From IMG/VR virus record IMGVR_UViG_3300034111_001217, positions 1 to 20,891 of that record: 20,891 bases of DNA, one strand, 5' to 3'. Under the pieces are notes generated by a model that saw nothing but the letters and a program-made list of their open reading frames with translations, had not been told where the DNA came from and made no database searches. The position numbers and the translations under genes were made by a program. The DNA comes from a virus. Positions 13,020 through 20,890 of the stretch are shown piece by piece; positions within the stretch are counted from its first letter, which is position 1; each line of letters opens with the position of its first letter.

Positions 13020-13457
13020 TTATATTCCCAAATCTTTACGGAGCTTTTTGAAAGTATCTATTTCTCTTTCATTTGTAGTATCTAAATCAATATAAAATTC
13101 AGTAGGTGCTTCGTAATTAGAAACGTGAAATCCTTCTCTACCTCTTTCATTTGAAGTATGAACATAAATTTCTATTAGGTTTTCACCCATTTCTTCTTTG
13201 AATTTATCTCTTTGGTCTTTGTATGGTGAAACTAATGATACCACTACGTTGTAGCCTTTGTGTTGTAAGAATTTAGCTAATGTTTGTGCATTAGTTATAT
13301 TCTTTCTACGACCTTCCTCTGAATAATCTTTGTTTTGAAATACATCTCTAATATCATCACCATCAATAGTGATAACTTTATGTATTAAATGAGATTCCAT
13401 CCAATTAGCCATAGTAGTTTTTCCACTACCAGGCTGTCCTGTAAACCAATATATCAT
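13020..13457 (-). CDS. Adenylylsulfate (APS) kinase-like P-loop kinase
   Basis: APS kinase phosphorylates adenylylsulfate at the 3'-OH to give PAPS, the sulfuryl donor. The protein shows a P-loop GQPGSGKTT at about 7-15, DGDDIRDVF at 33-41, then RRKNITNAQTLAKFL and VVSLVSPYKDQRDKF, all in CysC order, and a shortened RGREGFHVSNYEAP region. At 145 residues it is well below the usual ~200, with the lid and C-terminal parts trimmed. No ATP sulfurylase is seen here. The substrate could therefore differ, for example a modified nucleoside or sugar. It starts the trio of kinase, nucleotidyltransferase and DUF2061. Confidence 0.78.
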   Translation of the reverse strand: MIYWFTGQPGSGKTTMANWMESHLIHKVITIDGDDIRDVFQNKDYSEEGRRKNITNAQTLAKFLQHKGYNVVVSLVSPYKDQRDKFKEEMGENLIEIYVHTSNERGREGFHVSNYEAPTEFYIDLDTTNEREIDTFKKLRKDLGI

Positions 13458-13468
13458 AACTTATTATT

Positions 13469-13966
13469 TTACTTACCCGTTTTCCAACCACCACCTTTAC
13501 TTTTGTAATTTTTTGCTGCCCATCCGTTTGCATATGCTGATGGATATACATCAAATTTTCGTTTAGCTGCCGCTACGGATGCTGCCCATTTACCTGGATC
13601 AGTTGGAACATTTTTTTCTAAAAATAAATTTAGTTTTTCTTCTAATGCTTCACTAGCTCCTGTCTTTACAAATGTAGGTTTTTGTCCTTTACTTTTTTCA
13701 CCACCCTTCTTACTATCACCCGCATCAGATTGTGCTGCTCTCTTTCTTTTTACAAATGATGCAATACCATCTTTACCTAACTTTGCTGCTTTCTCTTTTG
13801 ATAAACATGCTGCGTATGCATCACCTTTCTCACTATCTCCACACTTACCTGCTTTCTCTCCTTTACTATTATATCTATCCCAGCCACCACCGGTAGCCGA
13901 ACCTTCTCCACCTTTACCAAACCATTTACGAAGGTCTTCTTTTAATATATTTTTTAACTTAATCAT
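13469..13966 (-). CDS. Conserved phage protein, DUF5872-like, function unknown
   Basis: A 165-residue, lysine- and glycine-rich protein. Two recognisable segments occur. The first starts LRKWFGKGGEG and runs through CGDSEKGDAYAACLSKEKA to a basic SFVKRKRAAQ (about 12-80), resembling DUF5872. The second, DPGKWAASVAAAKRKFDVYPSAYANGWAAKNYKSKGGGWK at the C-terminus, is a module I recall from phage and algal-virus proteins. The high charge suggests nucleic-acid or virion association, but no enzyme motif is visible. It lies 11 bases before the kinase gene and directly after an unknown 132-residue gene. Confidence 0.55.
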   Translation of the reverse strand: MIKLKNILKEDLRKWFGKGGEGSATGGGWDRYNSKGEKAGKCGDSEKGDAYAACLSKEKAAKLGKDGIASFVKRKRAAQSDAGDSKKGGEKSKGQKPTFVKTGASEALEEKLNLFLEKNVPTDPGKWAASVAAAKRKFDVYPSAYANGWAAKNYKSKGGGWKTGK

Positions 13967-13967
13967 A

Positions 13968-14366
13968 TTATTTTGCTAAATCTATTACATCAAATACTCT
14001 AGTGTATATTTTTTTTACACCTTCGGTATTTGTTACTAATATACAATTTCTATATTTTTCCCAATCAACTTCAAATTTATTATCCAATTGTCCACCAGTC
14101 GCTTCCATAATAACATTGTTCAATGCATTAATTGTATATAATGTATTACTTTGTTTTTTTCTATGAACTAAAATAGTTTTCATTTCTAAGTTTGGTTGTT
14201 CATTTTCTACTACTACATTGTACGTTACAAATAATTCATTTGGAATGTTTTTGTTTTGAAGAACATAGATGTAGTTATAAGCTAACGTATAATTGCTTTT
14301 AATTAATTCTAAGTGATTCTTTACATCTGTTTTTGTACTAAAAGTACAAAGTAATTGTGTCTTCAT
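13968..14366 (-). CDS. Unknown protein, 132 residues
   Basis: I do not recognise this family. The protein is soluble, has no signal peptide or membrane segment, and alternates strand-like hydrophobic stretches (YIYVLQNK, LFVTYNVVVE, MKTILVHRKK) with a central LYTINALNNVIMEATGG motif and a VDWEKYRNCILV segment near the end. The overall pattern suggests a small alpha/beta fold. Its ATG overlaps the stop of the 785-residue gene by one base (TAATG), and the DUF5872-like gene starts one base after its stop, so it is firmly in the operon. Confidence 0.6.
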   Translation of the reverse strand: MKTQLLCTFSTKTDVKNHLELIKSNYTLAYNYIYVLQNKNIPNELFVTYNVVVENEQPNLEMKTILVHRKKQSNTLYTINALNNVIMEATGGQLDNKFEVDWEKYRNCILVTNTEGVKKIYTRVFDVIDLAK

Positions 14367-16723
14367 TATTGTCTCTTAGGTGCATTATGAAATCTACCTG
14401 CACCAGGATTTTTACTTTTACCATCTAATGTAAATCCAATGTTAAATTCAGATTGTGGGTATGCGATTATATCAATACCATTTGAACTATCAATTGCAAT
14501 TTCACCTGCTTTAACTAATTTTCCACCACCCCTATCTTCTTTTTGTGATAAAACCGAATCATTTGCAAAATCTTGTACATCTACATTTTCATTATATGCT
14601 TCATGTGCCAAATTAGTATAGATATAATATGATTCTAAACGCATTTTAATTTTAGCTAATGTATCTTTATCAATAGGTAACCCTGCTCTAGTTCTTTCTA
14701 ATACAATACCACCTAATGCAGATGCTATTTTTTTAGCTGCTCTACCACCTGGTTTCATTTCTGCTTCCATTTGTTTAATAAATGCAGGCTTTACATTTAA
14801 TGCTAATGCTTTCTTTTTAATTTCAGATTGATAAGTATCGTTTAATTTTTTGTGGTCTGCTAATTTTTGATCCATAGGTAAACCATATGGTACATTATGT
14901 GATTCTGATAATGCTATTACACCCTTTTTAATCAATCCTTTCGGGTCATTTTTATATGTAGATTTTCTTGTTTTTGATGTTAATGCACTTGCACCCCCAA
15001 CACCTTTCTTAACACTTCTACCATCTAATGTTACGATTCTATTTGTTCCCATACCATCACTAATCGTAATAACATCCACCGTTTCTAATGTTTGTGATTG
15101 TGGTAGTAATGCACACTTACCATGTTCTGTTCCGTTACCATTATCTTGCATTTCCTTAATTGCTACAAATATTTCTGCGTAGTTTGCCCATCCTTCTCTT
15201 AGTGATGGTTCACCCTCATGGTTTGCTACCTTAGATAAAATATGTTCAAAATCTTTTAACCATTCTTTCGGATTTTTGTTTGGGTCTCTTTTACTAAAAT
15301 TATCCAATACGGTAATTAATGCTAACGTTTCTTTATCACCAATCATTGCTTTATCTGCTAATACTTTAAAACGATTTGCCATGCCACTAATAGCATTTTG
15401 AATTACTATTACTCTATTTTTAGGAGAATCAGGAATTACACCTTTATCCATATCAATAAAGTCCATATCATTTGCTTCAATCTTAGCAGAATATTCTTCT
15501 AAGTTTCTATTATTTCTTTCTCTTAATTTCTTTTCGTTTGGTTTAATTCCTTTTTCATTTGGGTCTAATCTTATAATATTTAATCCACCAATCTTAACTG
15601 ATTGTACTACACCATTTTTATCTTTATTTACTTTAGCTGCTCCTTTAAGTAATCTAGTATTTCCTTTATCATCTGTAAATGTTTGGTTAGCGGTTGTCTT
15701 TTTTCCACCAAATGTAGATGTTGATAATTCAGGAATACCATTCTTAGTTGCCCATTGTCTAAATGCACCAATTATAGGTGTTGATTTATCTTTTGCACCA
15801 ACATATACTCTGCTTCTTTTATCTGCACCAGCCGTTTTAAATACACCCGGTTGACGTGCAATATATACTTTACATGCATTTGGGTTTGCATCCGTTGGTT
15901 CTGCCACTCTAACGTATTTAGCCAATAACTTTTTTTCACCTGCACTTAACGCTGTTCCACCAAATAATTTTTGTAAACTTGCTTTTACTGCAATATGATC
16001 TTTTTGATTAGGATTTTTTTTATCTTTAATAAATTTATCAACTTCTTTATAAACACTTTTAATAGCAACTGCTACATTATCTTTACTTGTTTTAGTATTT
16101 TTGTTATCTTCAAATCTACCAAACACATCTTTTAATGAACCACTCAAATTAACATTAACAGGTTGTTGAGCCGGTGCTGTTTTTTTAGTTGGTGTTGCCG
16201 TTGGAGCCTGTTGTTGTGGTTGTGGTTTTTGTTGTGGTGTTACCTTTGTTTGTGGAGTAACTTGTGGTTTTGGTTTAGCATAATATTGTGGTTCTTCCGG
16301 ATTAGGGTCATCTATCATATCCACATTTTTTTCACTATACCCAGCCCCTTTTAACATTGCAGCTGCTGCGTGATATGCTGACCTTGCTCCTGCACCTTTT
16401 TGGTCTTTATAATTTAACGCCGATGCAACTGTTACATCTCTACCTGTATCTGCATTTCTTACTTTCTTTTTTAAGATTGCTGCTAACTTTGGGTCAGTAC
16501 CATCTTTCTTAGGTGCTTCTAATGTAAATTTCTTAGGTGCTAAACTAATAGCTTCCATTAATTGCTCATCGGTTAGTGTTGCTGCACCGAATTGTTCTAA
16601 TACATTTTTTAAATGTTCTAGTTGTTCTTTGTTCTGAAAATTTGGAATTGGATATGTAACACAAAATTCTGTTAAAACCTCATCAATAATTTCACTAAGA
16701 TTGTCTAAGTTAAAGTTCATCAT
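14366..16723 (-). CDS. Large phage protein with Pro/Gln linker, probable virion-associated protein
   Basis: A 785-residue protein without enzyme motifs I can name. Residues 87-130 (KVRNADTGRDVTVASALNY onward, then an alanine-rich helix) resemble a small module that recurs in phage structural proteins. Residues ~145-188 are a low-complexity Pro/Gln/Thr linker. The rest is a Lys/Asn-rich mixed fold, with segments such as LREGWANYAEIFVAIKEM and a Gly-rich C-terminus (DGKSKNPGAGRFHNAP). Size, linker and position after the tail-like genes suggest a virion or scaffold protein; this is inference. It overlaps the polymerase gene by 14 bases and the next gene by one base. Confidence 0.6.
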   Translation of the reverse strand: MMNFNLDNLSEIIDEVLTEFCVTYPIPNFQNKEQLEHLKNVLEQFGAATLTDEQLMEAISLAPKKFTLEAPKKDGTDPKLAAILKKKVRNADTGRDVTVASALNYKDQKGAGARSAYHAAAAMLKGAGYSEKNVDMIDDPNPEEPQYYAKPKPQVTPQTKVTPQQKPQPQQQAPTATPTKKTAPAQQPVNVNLSGSLKDVFGRFEDNKNTKTSKDNVAVAIKSVYKEVDKFIKDKKNPNQKDHIAVKASLQKLFGGTALSAGEKKLLAKYVRVAEPTDANPNACKVYIARQPGVFKTAGADKRSRVYVGAKDKSTPIIGAFRQWATKNGIPELSTSTFGGKKTTANQTFTDDKGNTRLLKGAAKVNKDKNGVVQSVKIGGLNIIRLDPNEKGIKPNEKKLRERNNRNLEEYSAKIEANDMDFIDMDKGVIPDSPKNRVIVIQNAISGMANRFKVLADKAMIGDKETLALITVLDNFSKRDPNKNPKEWLKDFEHILSKVANHEGEPSLREGWANYAEIFVAIKEMQDNGNGTEHGKCALLPQSQTLETVDVITISDGMGTNRIVTLDGRSVKKGVGGASALTSKTRKSTYKNDPKGLIKKGVIALSESHNVPYGLPMDQKLADHKKLNDTYQSEIKKKALALNVKPAFIKQMEAEMKPGGRAAKKIASALGGIVLERTRAGLPIDKDTLAKIKMRLESYYIYTNLAHEAYNENVDVQDFANDSVLSQKEDRGGGKLVKAGEIAIDSSNGIDIIAYPQSEFNIGFTLDGKSKNPGAGRFHNAPKRQ

Positions 16724-18056
16724 AATTTTTACCGGTCGTTGTTTTTACTTCGTATCTACCATTACCACCTCTTAATAATGGAATGATATCACTATATAAA
16801 TATTGTTTTTCTGTCGGATGCACATCAAATACAAACGCATCGTAAGTATATAATATCAATTTTGTTAATTTTCCTTCTAATTTCTCTTTAATCTTTAAAA
16901 TTTTATTAATATTACGTTCAGTTTCGTATGCCTGAATATAATAATTAAGAACTTTTGCAGGAGTTATAGGTTCTAATCTTTCAATACCAAATTGAATGTG
17001 GTATGAATGTGTAAATATTGCTTTGTTTTTTATTATTGTTTCCGATAATAAATCAGTAAGATGTTGTATCTCTTTAAAATATTGAATACCTAATAACTCA
17101 CTTCTAATACCACCATATAAATTTTGAAATATTAAAGTTTTTACTTCATTTCTATCATCAATACCCATTTGATTTCCAATCCATGTATAAAAATCTAACC
17201 CACTACTATAAAAATCTTTCATCCATTGCATTTCTTTTACATTTGCAGCTGAATTTAATTTCATTTGATAAATAATATCCATCAATAATCTTGGGTGATA
17301 TGCTTCAAAATCACAACTAATCAATTCACCACCATCAAATCTACTTATAAATGCTTTTCTTTCACCGGTATCTTTTTTAAGTGCAGCATAGTTTACACCA
17401 CCATATCGGTTCGATGGTCGGAGTGTAGATGTCATTAGGTTGTATTGAGTGTAAACATAGTTATCATTCGTTAAATGAACTGGATTGTAGGTTAAAACAT
17501 AATCCCCATCTATCTTTAATCCACTACTTTCAATATACCCAAATGCTTTTGTTACATCATTTATATATCGTATTGTATTTTTATCTATATTAGATGAAAA
17601 CTTAGAAACATATTGTTGTATAAGTTCTATTTGTTTAACCATTGGAATACTATCATTCAAATATGGTTCACTTTTAAATTTTGATTTGTAAAATTGGTTT
17701 AATTGATTATCACCCAATTCAATATCATGATAACCATACTCAATAAATCTTGCCAAATCTATATCAAACCCTTTAGTAAAATTTAATATTTGTGAAATTG
17801 CTTTGTAATTAAAAATTAACTGAGGATGTGGTGTATCTAATAATTGTTCCAATGCTTCTACTTTAATTCCTAACCCGTCACCATTGTTTACATTTATAAC
17901 CCACTCATTCTTTTTTGATTTGACATAAATAAAAGATATACGATTGTTCATCACATGCTTTTCTTCATCTGATAATCTAACGTATATAAAATTAGTATTC
18001 TTTCTATACTCTAATAAAAAACTTTGGAATTCAAATTTATCTTCTACAAATATCAT
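16710..18056 (-). CDS. Divergent family A DNA polymerase without a functional proofreading domain
   Basis: A 448-residue protein carrying the Pol I polymerase motifs in order: a TSTLRPSNRYGGVNYAALKK segment at 209-228 (thumb/palm region), motif A ISCDFEAYHPRLL with Asp249, motif B RNEVKTLIFQNLYGG at 302-316 (the R-x3-K-x7-YG pattern, Arg302, Lys306, Tyr314), and motif C YTYDAFVF with Asp406 in place of the usual HDE. The N-terminal ~115 residues look like a decayed 3'-5' exonuclease fold (LIFNYKAISQIL, DLARFIEYGYHD) but lack the DxE catalytic pair. It is small for a replicase (T7 ~704, Klenow ~605). Translation starts 5 bases after a consensus -7 box. Confidence 0.8.
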   Translation of the reverse strand: MIFVEDKFEFQSFLLEYRKNTNFIYVRLSDEEKHVMNNRISFIYVKSKKNEWVINVNNGDGLGIKVEALEQLLDTPHPQLIFNYKAISQILNFTKGFDIDLARFIEYGYHDIELGDNQLNQFYKSKFKSEPYLNDSIPMVKQIELIQQYVSKFSSNIDKNTIRYINDVTKAFGYIESSGLKIDGDYVLTYNPVHLTNDNYVYTQYNLMTSTLRPSNRYGGVNYAALKKDTGERKAFISRFDGGELISCDFEAYHPRLLMDIIYQMKLNSAANVKEMQWMKDFYSSGLDFYTWIGNQMGIDDRNEVKTLIFQNLYGGIRSELLGIQYFKEIQHLTDLLSETIIKNKAIFTHSYHIQFGIERLEPITPAKVLNYYIQAYETERNINKILKIKEKLEGKLTKLILYTYDAFVFDVHPTEKQYLYSDIIPLLRGGNGRYEVKTTTGKNYDEL

Positions 18057-18060
18057 GTAA

Positions 18061-18091
18061 CAAATATAATCTATTTTGGTTACAAATCAAA
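18061..18091 (-). promoter_or_regulatory. Consensus Bacteroidota promoter for the polymerase operon
   Basis: TTTG (18091-18088), exactly 19 bases, then TATATTTG (18068-18061), a full match to TTTG-N19-TAnnTTTG. It lacks the TTTGGTAG extension of the other phage promoters, so it may be a separate class. The polymerase ATG at 18056 lies 4 bases after the box, so the message would be leaderless or nearly so. Its -33 element falls in the U-tract of the upstream terminator. Confidence 0.72.
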
Positions 18092-18120
18092 ATAAAAAAG
18101 GGAGTATTTAAACTCCCTTT
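18088..18120 (-). terminator. Intrinsic terminator after the dioxygenase gene
   Basis: On the minus strand AAAGGGAGT (18120-18112) pairs with ACTCCCTTT (18105-18097), 9 bp around the loop TTAAAT, followed by a T-rich tract (TTTATTTT). It starts 3 bases after the dioxygenase stop. It is the clearest terminator in the window and separates the dioxygenase unit from the polymerase operon. Confidence 0.92.
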
Positions 18121-18123
18121 ATA

Positions 18124-18933
18124 TTAAAATCCACCGAAATTCTTTTCATCTGATTCTGTCCAATGTTTTGCTTTTAATGCGTGCAAATCGATTGGTTCTC
18201 TTTTCATATGTCCACCTTTATTAAAGATTGCTCCTTTTTTAAGATAACCACCTAATAAGTTTCTACGGAATCTATTTGAGTTATTTGCTTCAGAACCATG
18301 TACACAATGTGAGTGTAACAATACTACTTGTCCTTTTCTTAAATAACCTTCTACTTTACGGAAATCATGTCCTTCAGGCATTACACAAGGTTTACCTCTT
18401 TCGTTTCTCCAAAATGTAGGATTAGTTTTTGTTCTATCTTCATCTACTTCGATTGGTAAAGTTTGTAATCTATGTGAACCTTCATAGTTCCACACTGCTC
18501 CATTTTCAGGGTCATGATTATCTAATGCCAAAGCTGTGTTAATAATTTCATTATGTCCACATCCTGTATAAAATGCGTTTTGATGTTGGTCTCTACCTAA
18601 TTGTCCTGGTGGTTTAAAATAACACCAAGTTTGCATTCCTTGTACTTCACCTTCCATTAAAAATTCACATGCTTCCAAAATCTTTGGATGACAAAACATT
18701 TTTTCTAATTTAGGAGAAAGTTTATGTGGATATGCAAAAGGATCCCACTCACCCCACTCTTTACCATCTTCGGTAGTTGTACCAATTCTAGCTTGTCTTA
18801 ATCTTTCTAATTCATCGTTTACTTCATCAACCTCTTCTTCGGTTAATAATTCTAATACGGTGAATCCTCTGTATCGCCAATCGAAAGTAATTTGTTGTAC
18901 TTCTAAATCGGTTAGATGTTTAAAATTGCTCAT
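18124..18933 (-). CDS. Phytanoyl-CoA dioxygenase-like (PhyH) Fe(II)/2-oxoglutarate oxygenase
   Basis: A 269-residue protein of the PhyH family, enzymes that hydroxylate substrates using iron, O2 and 2-oxoglutarate. Supporting blocks: FKPPGQLGRDQHQ around 106-118, ALALDNHDPENGAVW at about 134-148, EGSHR at 151-155, GQVVLLHSHCVHGS at 201-214 with distal His212, and RFRRN near 221-225 for the oxoglutarate carboxylate. The first metal triad normally reads HxD; here it reads His117-Gln-Asn119, an Asp-to-Asn change. It has its own promoter (18954-18985) and terminator, so it is a monocistronic unit. Related genes are common in marine T4-like phages. The substrate is unknown. Confidence 0.85.
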   Translation of the reverse strand: MSNFKHLTDLEVQQITFDWRYRGFTVLELLTEEEVDEVNDELERLRQARIGTTTEDGKEWGEWDPFAYPHKLSPKLEKMFCHPKILEACEFLMEGEVQGMQTWCYFKPPGQLGRDQHQNAFYTGCGHNEIINTALALDNHDPENGAVWNYEGSHRLQTLPIEVDEDRTKTNPTFWRNERGKPCVMPEGHDFRKVEGYLRKGQVVLLHSHCVHGSEANNSNRFRRNLLGGYLKKGAIFNKGGHMKREPIDLHALKAKHWTESDEKNFGGF

Positions 18934-18953
18934 ATAACTTGTTTTATTTATTA

Positions 18954-18985
18954 TAAATATAATGTATTATTTTTTACTTTCCAAA
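18954..18985 (-). promoter_or_regulatory. Promoter for the dioxygenase gene
   Basis: TTTG (18985-18982), a 20-base spacer and TATATTTA (18961-18954) on the minus strand. It shares the TTTGG start, spacer length and -7 box of the RNA-locus promoters but has AAAG instead of TAG after TTTGG. The ATG lies 20 bases downstream of the -7 box. Confidence 0.7.
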
Positions 18986-19002
18986 TAATAGTATGACTTT
19001 TA

Positions 19003-19371
19003 TTACCCTTTCCAAAACTTAGAATGGTTTTTTAAGTAGGTATCTAAGTTTGAAATATTATGTCTTCCTAATTCAATTGATTTTTTATTTGCTTCTTCTA
19101 CTTCCGTTTTATCACCTTTAATTTTCCAACGAATTTTAGTTGTAATGTATAATGGATTATTTACATATTTTTTGTTTGTATATTTATCAATCTCATAAAT
19201 AATACCCATTGGTTCATTTCGTTTTCTTATAAACAATCTATAAATATATCCTATCTTATAATCTTGTTCTATTAATTTTGGTTCATATGCTTCTAATAGT
19301 GGTTGTCTAGAATTATTTGTATTCTTTATATTAGTATATCTATCCACTATATTTTTATTAATAGTATTCAT
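19003..19371 (-). CDS. Unknown protein, probable tail/baseplate-region protein
   Basis: A 122-residue, strongly basic protein. No enzyme motif, signal peptide or membrane segment is visible. A YKIGYIYRLFIRKRNEP strand pair, an EIDKYTNKKYVNNPLYIT segment and a KIRWKIKG strand suggest a small beta-rich fold. The closing LDTYLKNHSKFWKG is reminiscent of small proteins I recall beside baseplate genes in marine phages, but I cannot name the family. It lies 10 bases after the large tail-like gene and is the last gene before the dioxygenase promoter. Confidence 0.55.
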   Translation of the reverse strand: MNTINKNIVDRYTNIKNTNNSRQPLLEAYEPKLIEQDYKIGYIYRLFIRKRNEPMGIIYEIDKYTNKKYVNNPLYITTKIRWKIKGDKTEVEEANKKSIELGRHNISNLDTYLKNHSKFWKG

Positions 19372-19381
19372 TTTCTTATCC

Positions 19382-20890
19382 TTAAAATTTAACTCTAAAT
19401 CTTATTTCAACATCAATTTCCCATTTAGTATCATCTATTTTTTGCGTAATATCTGTAATTTGCCAATATCCCTTACCATCTAACCATGGGATATATGGAA
19501 TATTACATGCTCTACCTATTACAAATCCACCTACACCTAATGTAGTGAATGTTAATTTTACAGGTAATAATGAATTTTTAGCTTTTTCTTTTCCTTCACC
19601 AAAATATAAATTTTTAACAAGCCCAGCATCTTTAACTACTACAAAATAACTTTCTTCGGAGCCACTATAATAATCTTTTGCATTAAGTTTTACTCTAAAC
19701 TCACCAGGTGCATTAAACATTTTCATAAAAAATTCTTTAACTGCTGCAACCGCTGCTCCTGCTGTATCTGCTACTGCATTAACTGTACCACCCACAACAT
19801 CTCCAACAAAATCAAGTCCTTTTTTTAGGAAAGAACGATTATCTTCTACTACTTTTGTTGCACCACTATTATTATCTCCTCCACCACCATGTTCACCATA
19901 ATTAGCTACATCCTTTTTTACCGCACCTAATACCGGATCTTCACCACCACCACTTCCAAATATTGCACCTCCAGGATTCGTATCTCCACCTTGATTTTCT
20001 CCACCCAACATAGCTTGTCCTGCAATTTCTTTTGGTAAATCTGCTTGTAAATCTATATTTGTTATAGTAGATTGTGGTGAAAATAATGGTATATATGGTG
20101 GTGGTTCTACATCATGTGATAGATTATAATCTACAATAGTATAAACCATATGACCTGTTGTTTCATCTTCAATATCTCTTAATGCTAAATCCCATAAACC
20201 TGCACCTGCTATGTTTAATTCATTAAGTATTTTAACTAAAAAGTCTTTATTTGTTTCTGAACCTTTTGCACATTCTTTAATAAATTCTGCAGATATAAAT
20301 AAGTTTTTTACATACCCCCATTTGTAACCATCTATTGTTTTTCCATACATAGTTTTTGCCGTGCTTTCTGGAAATTTCATATCGTATGACAATTTCATTG
20401 GTCCAAATGCTATACTATTTTCTGTTAATTTTAATACTTTTACTTTTTTACCATCTATTTCTGATTCTCCGTTTGTATCCGTTTCCGGTAAATCTGGACA
20501 TGGTATGATAACATTTTCCGAACAACTTATCATTCGTTGTCTACCCGTTGCAACTGCCTCATCTATTCTAATATCTACTGGCATATCACCCATTTTAGTA
20601 TCACTACCTTTATTACAAATTGTTTTTACGATATATCCTAATTGAATATAAGGTGTGTCCGTATTACCATATGTCCAATCAAATACTTCATCTTGAACAT
20701 TAATTGTAAATTGTAATAAATTTTGATAGGTTGAAGCATCATCTTTTTCCGGATCTAATTTTGCAGCCTGTGCCGCTAATGCAGTTCCTTTAGATGTTTC
20801 TTCTTCTGTTTTTTCTACTCTAGCTCCATGTTGTTTATTTTCTAATGCTAAAAAAGCTGGAATATCAGATGGTTGTGATAATTCTAACAT
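19382..20890 (-). CDS. Probable baseplate/tail structural protein (5' end at or beyond window edge)
   Basis: At least 502 residues. The first codon seen is ATG at 20890, one base from the window edge, so the true start may lie outside. The N-terminal ~290 residues are strand-rich. A Gly/Asn-rich linker with GGGEDP and EHGGGGDNN lies around 295-345, followed by an Ala/Val-rich helix. The C-terminal ~110 residues show a pattern typical of phage tail-hub and baseplate proteins: LPVKLTFTTLGVGGFVIGRA, an IPWLDGKGYWQIT strand pair, and KWEIDVEIRFRV at the end. A virion role is inferred from this pattern. It overlaps no other gene and leads directly into the unknown gene at 19371. Confidence 0.6.
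   Translation of the reverse strand: MLELSQPSDIPAFLALENKQHGARVEKTEEETSKGTALAAQAAKLDPEKDDASTYQNLLQFTINVQDEVFDWTYGNTDTPYIQLGYIVKTICNKGSDTKMGDMPVDIRIDEAVATGRQRMISCSENVIIPCPDLPETDTNGESEIDGKKVKVLKLTENSIAFGPMKLSYDMKFPESTAKTMYGKTIDGYKWGYVKNLFISAEFIKECAKGSETNKDFLVKILNELNIAGAGLWDLALRDIEDETTGHMVYTIVDYNLSHDVEPPPYIPLFSPQSTITNIDLQADLPKEIAGQAMLGGENQGGDTNPGGAIFGSGGGEDPVLGAVKKDVANYGEHGGGGDNNSGATKVVEDNRSFLKKGLDFVGDVVGGTVNAVADTAGAAVAAVKEFFMKMFNAPGEFRVKLNAKDYYSGSEESYFVVVKDAGLVKNLYFGEGKEKAKNSLLPVKLTFTTLGVGGFVIGRACNIPYIPWLDGKGYWQITDITQKIDDTKWEIDVEIRFRVKF

Noticed and set aside
13930-13966. Prohead-protease-like LxE cleavage site (NILKE) at the N-terminus of the DUF5872-like protein
   Set aside because: It fits the T4 gp21 rule, but LxE is too short to be meaningful without virion data.
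1848-20645. Plus-strand open frames scattered opposite the minus-strand genes
   Set aside because: All lie antisense to well-supported genes, have no motifs and no plus-strand promoters; their Ser/Pro/Phe-rich products are typical of reverse-strand shadows in AT-rich DNA.
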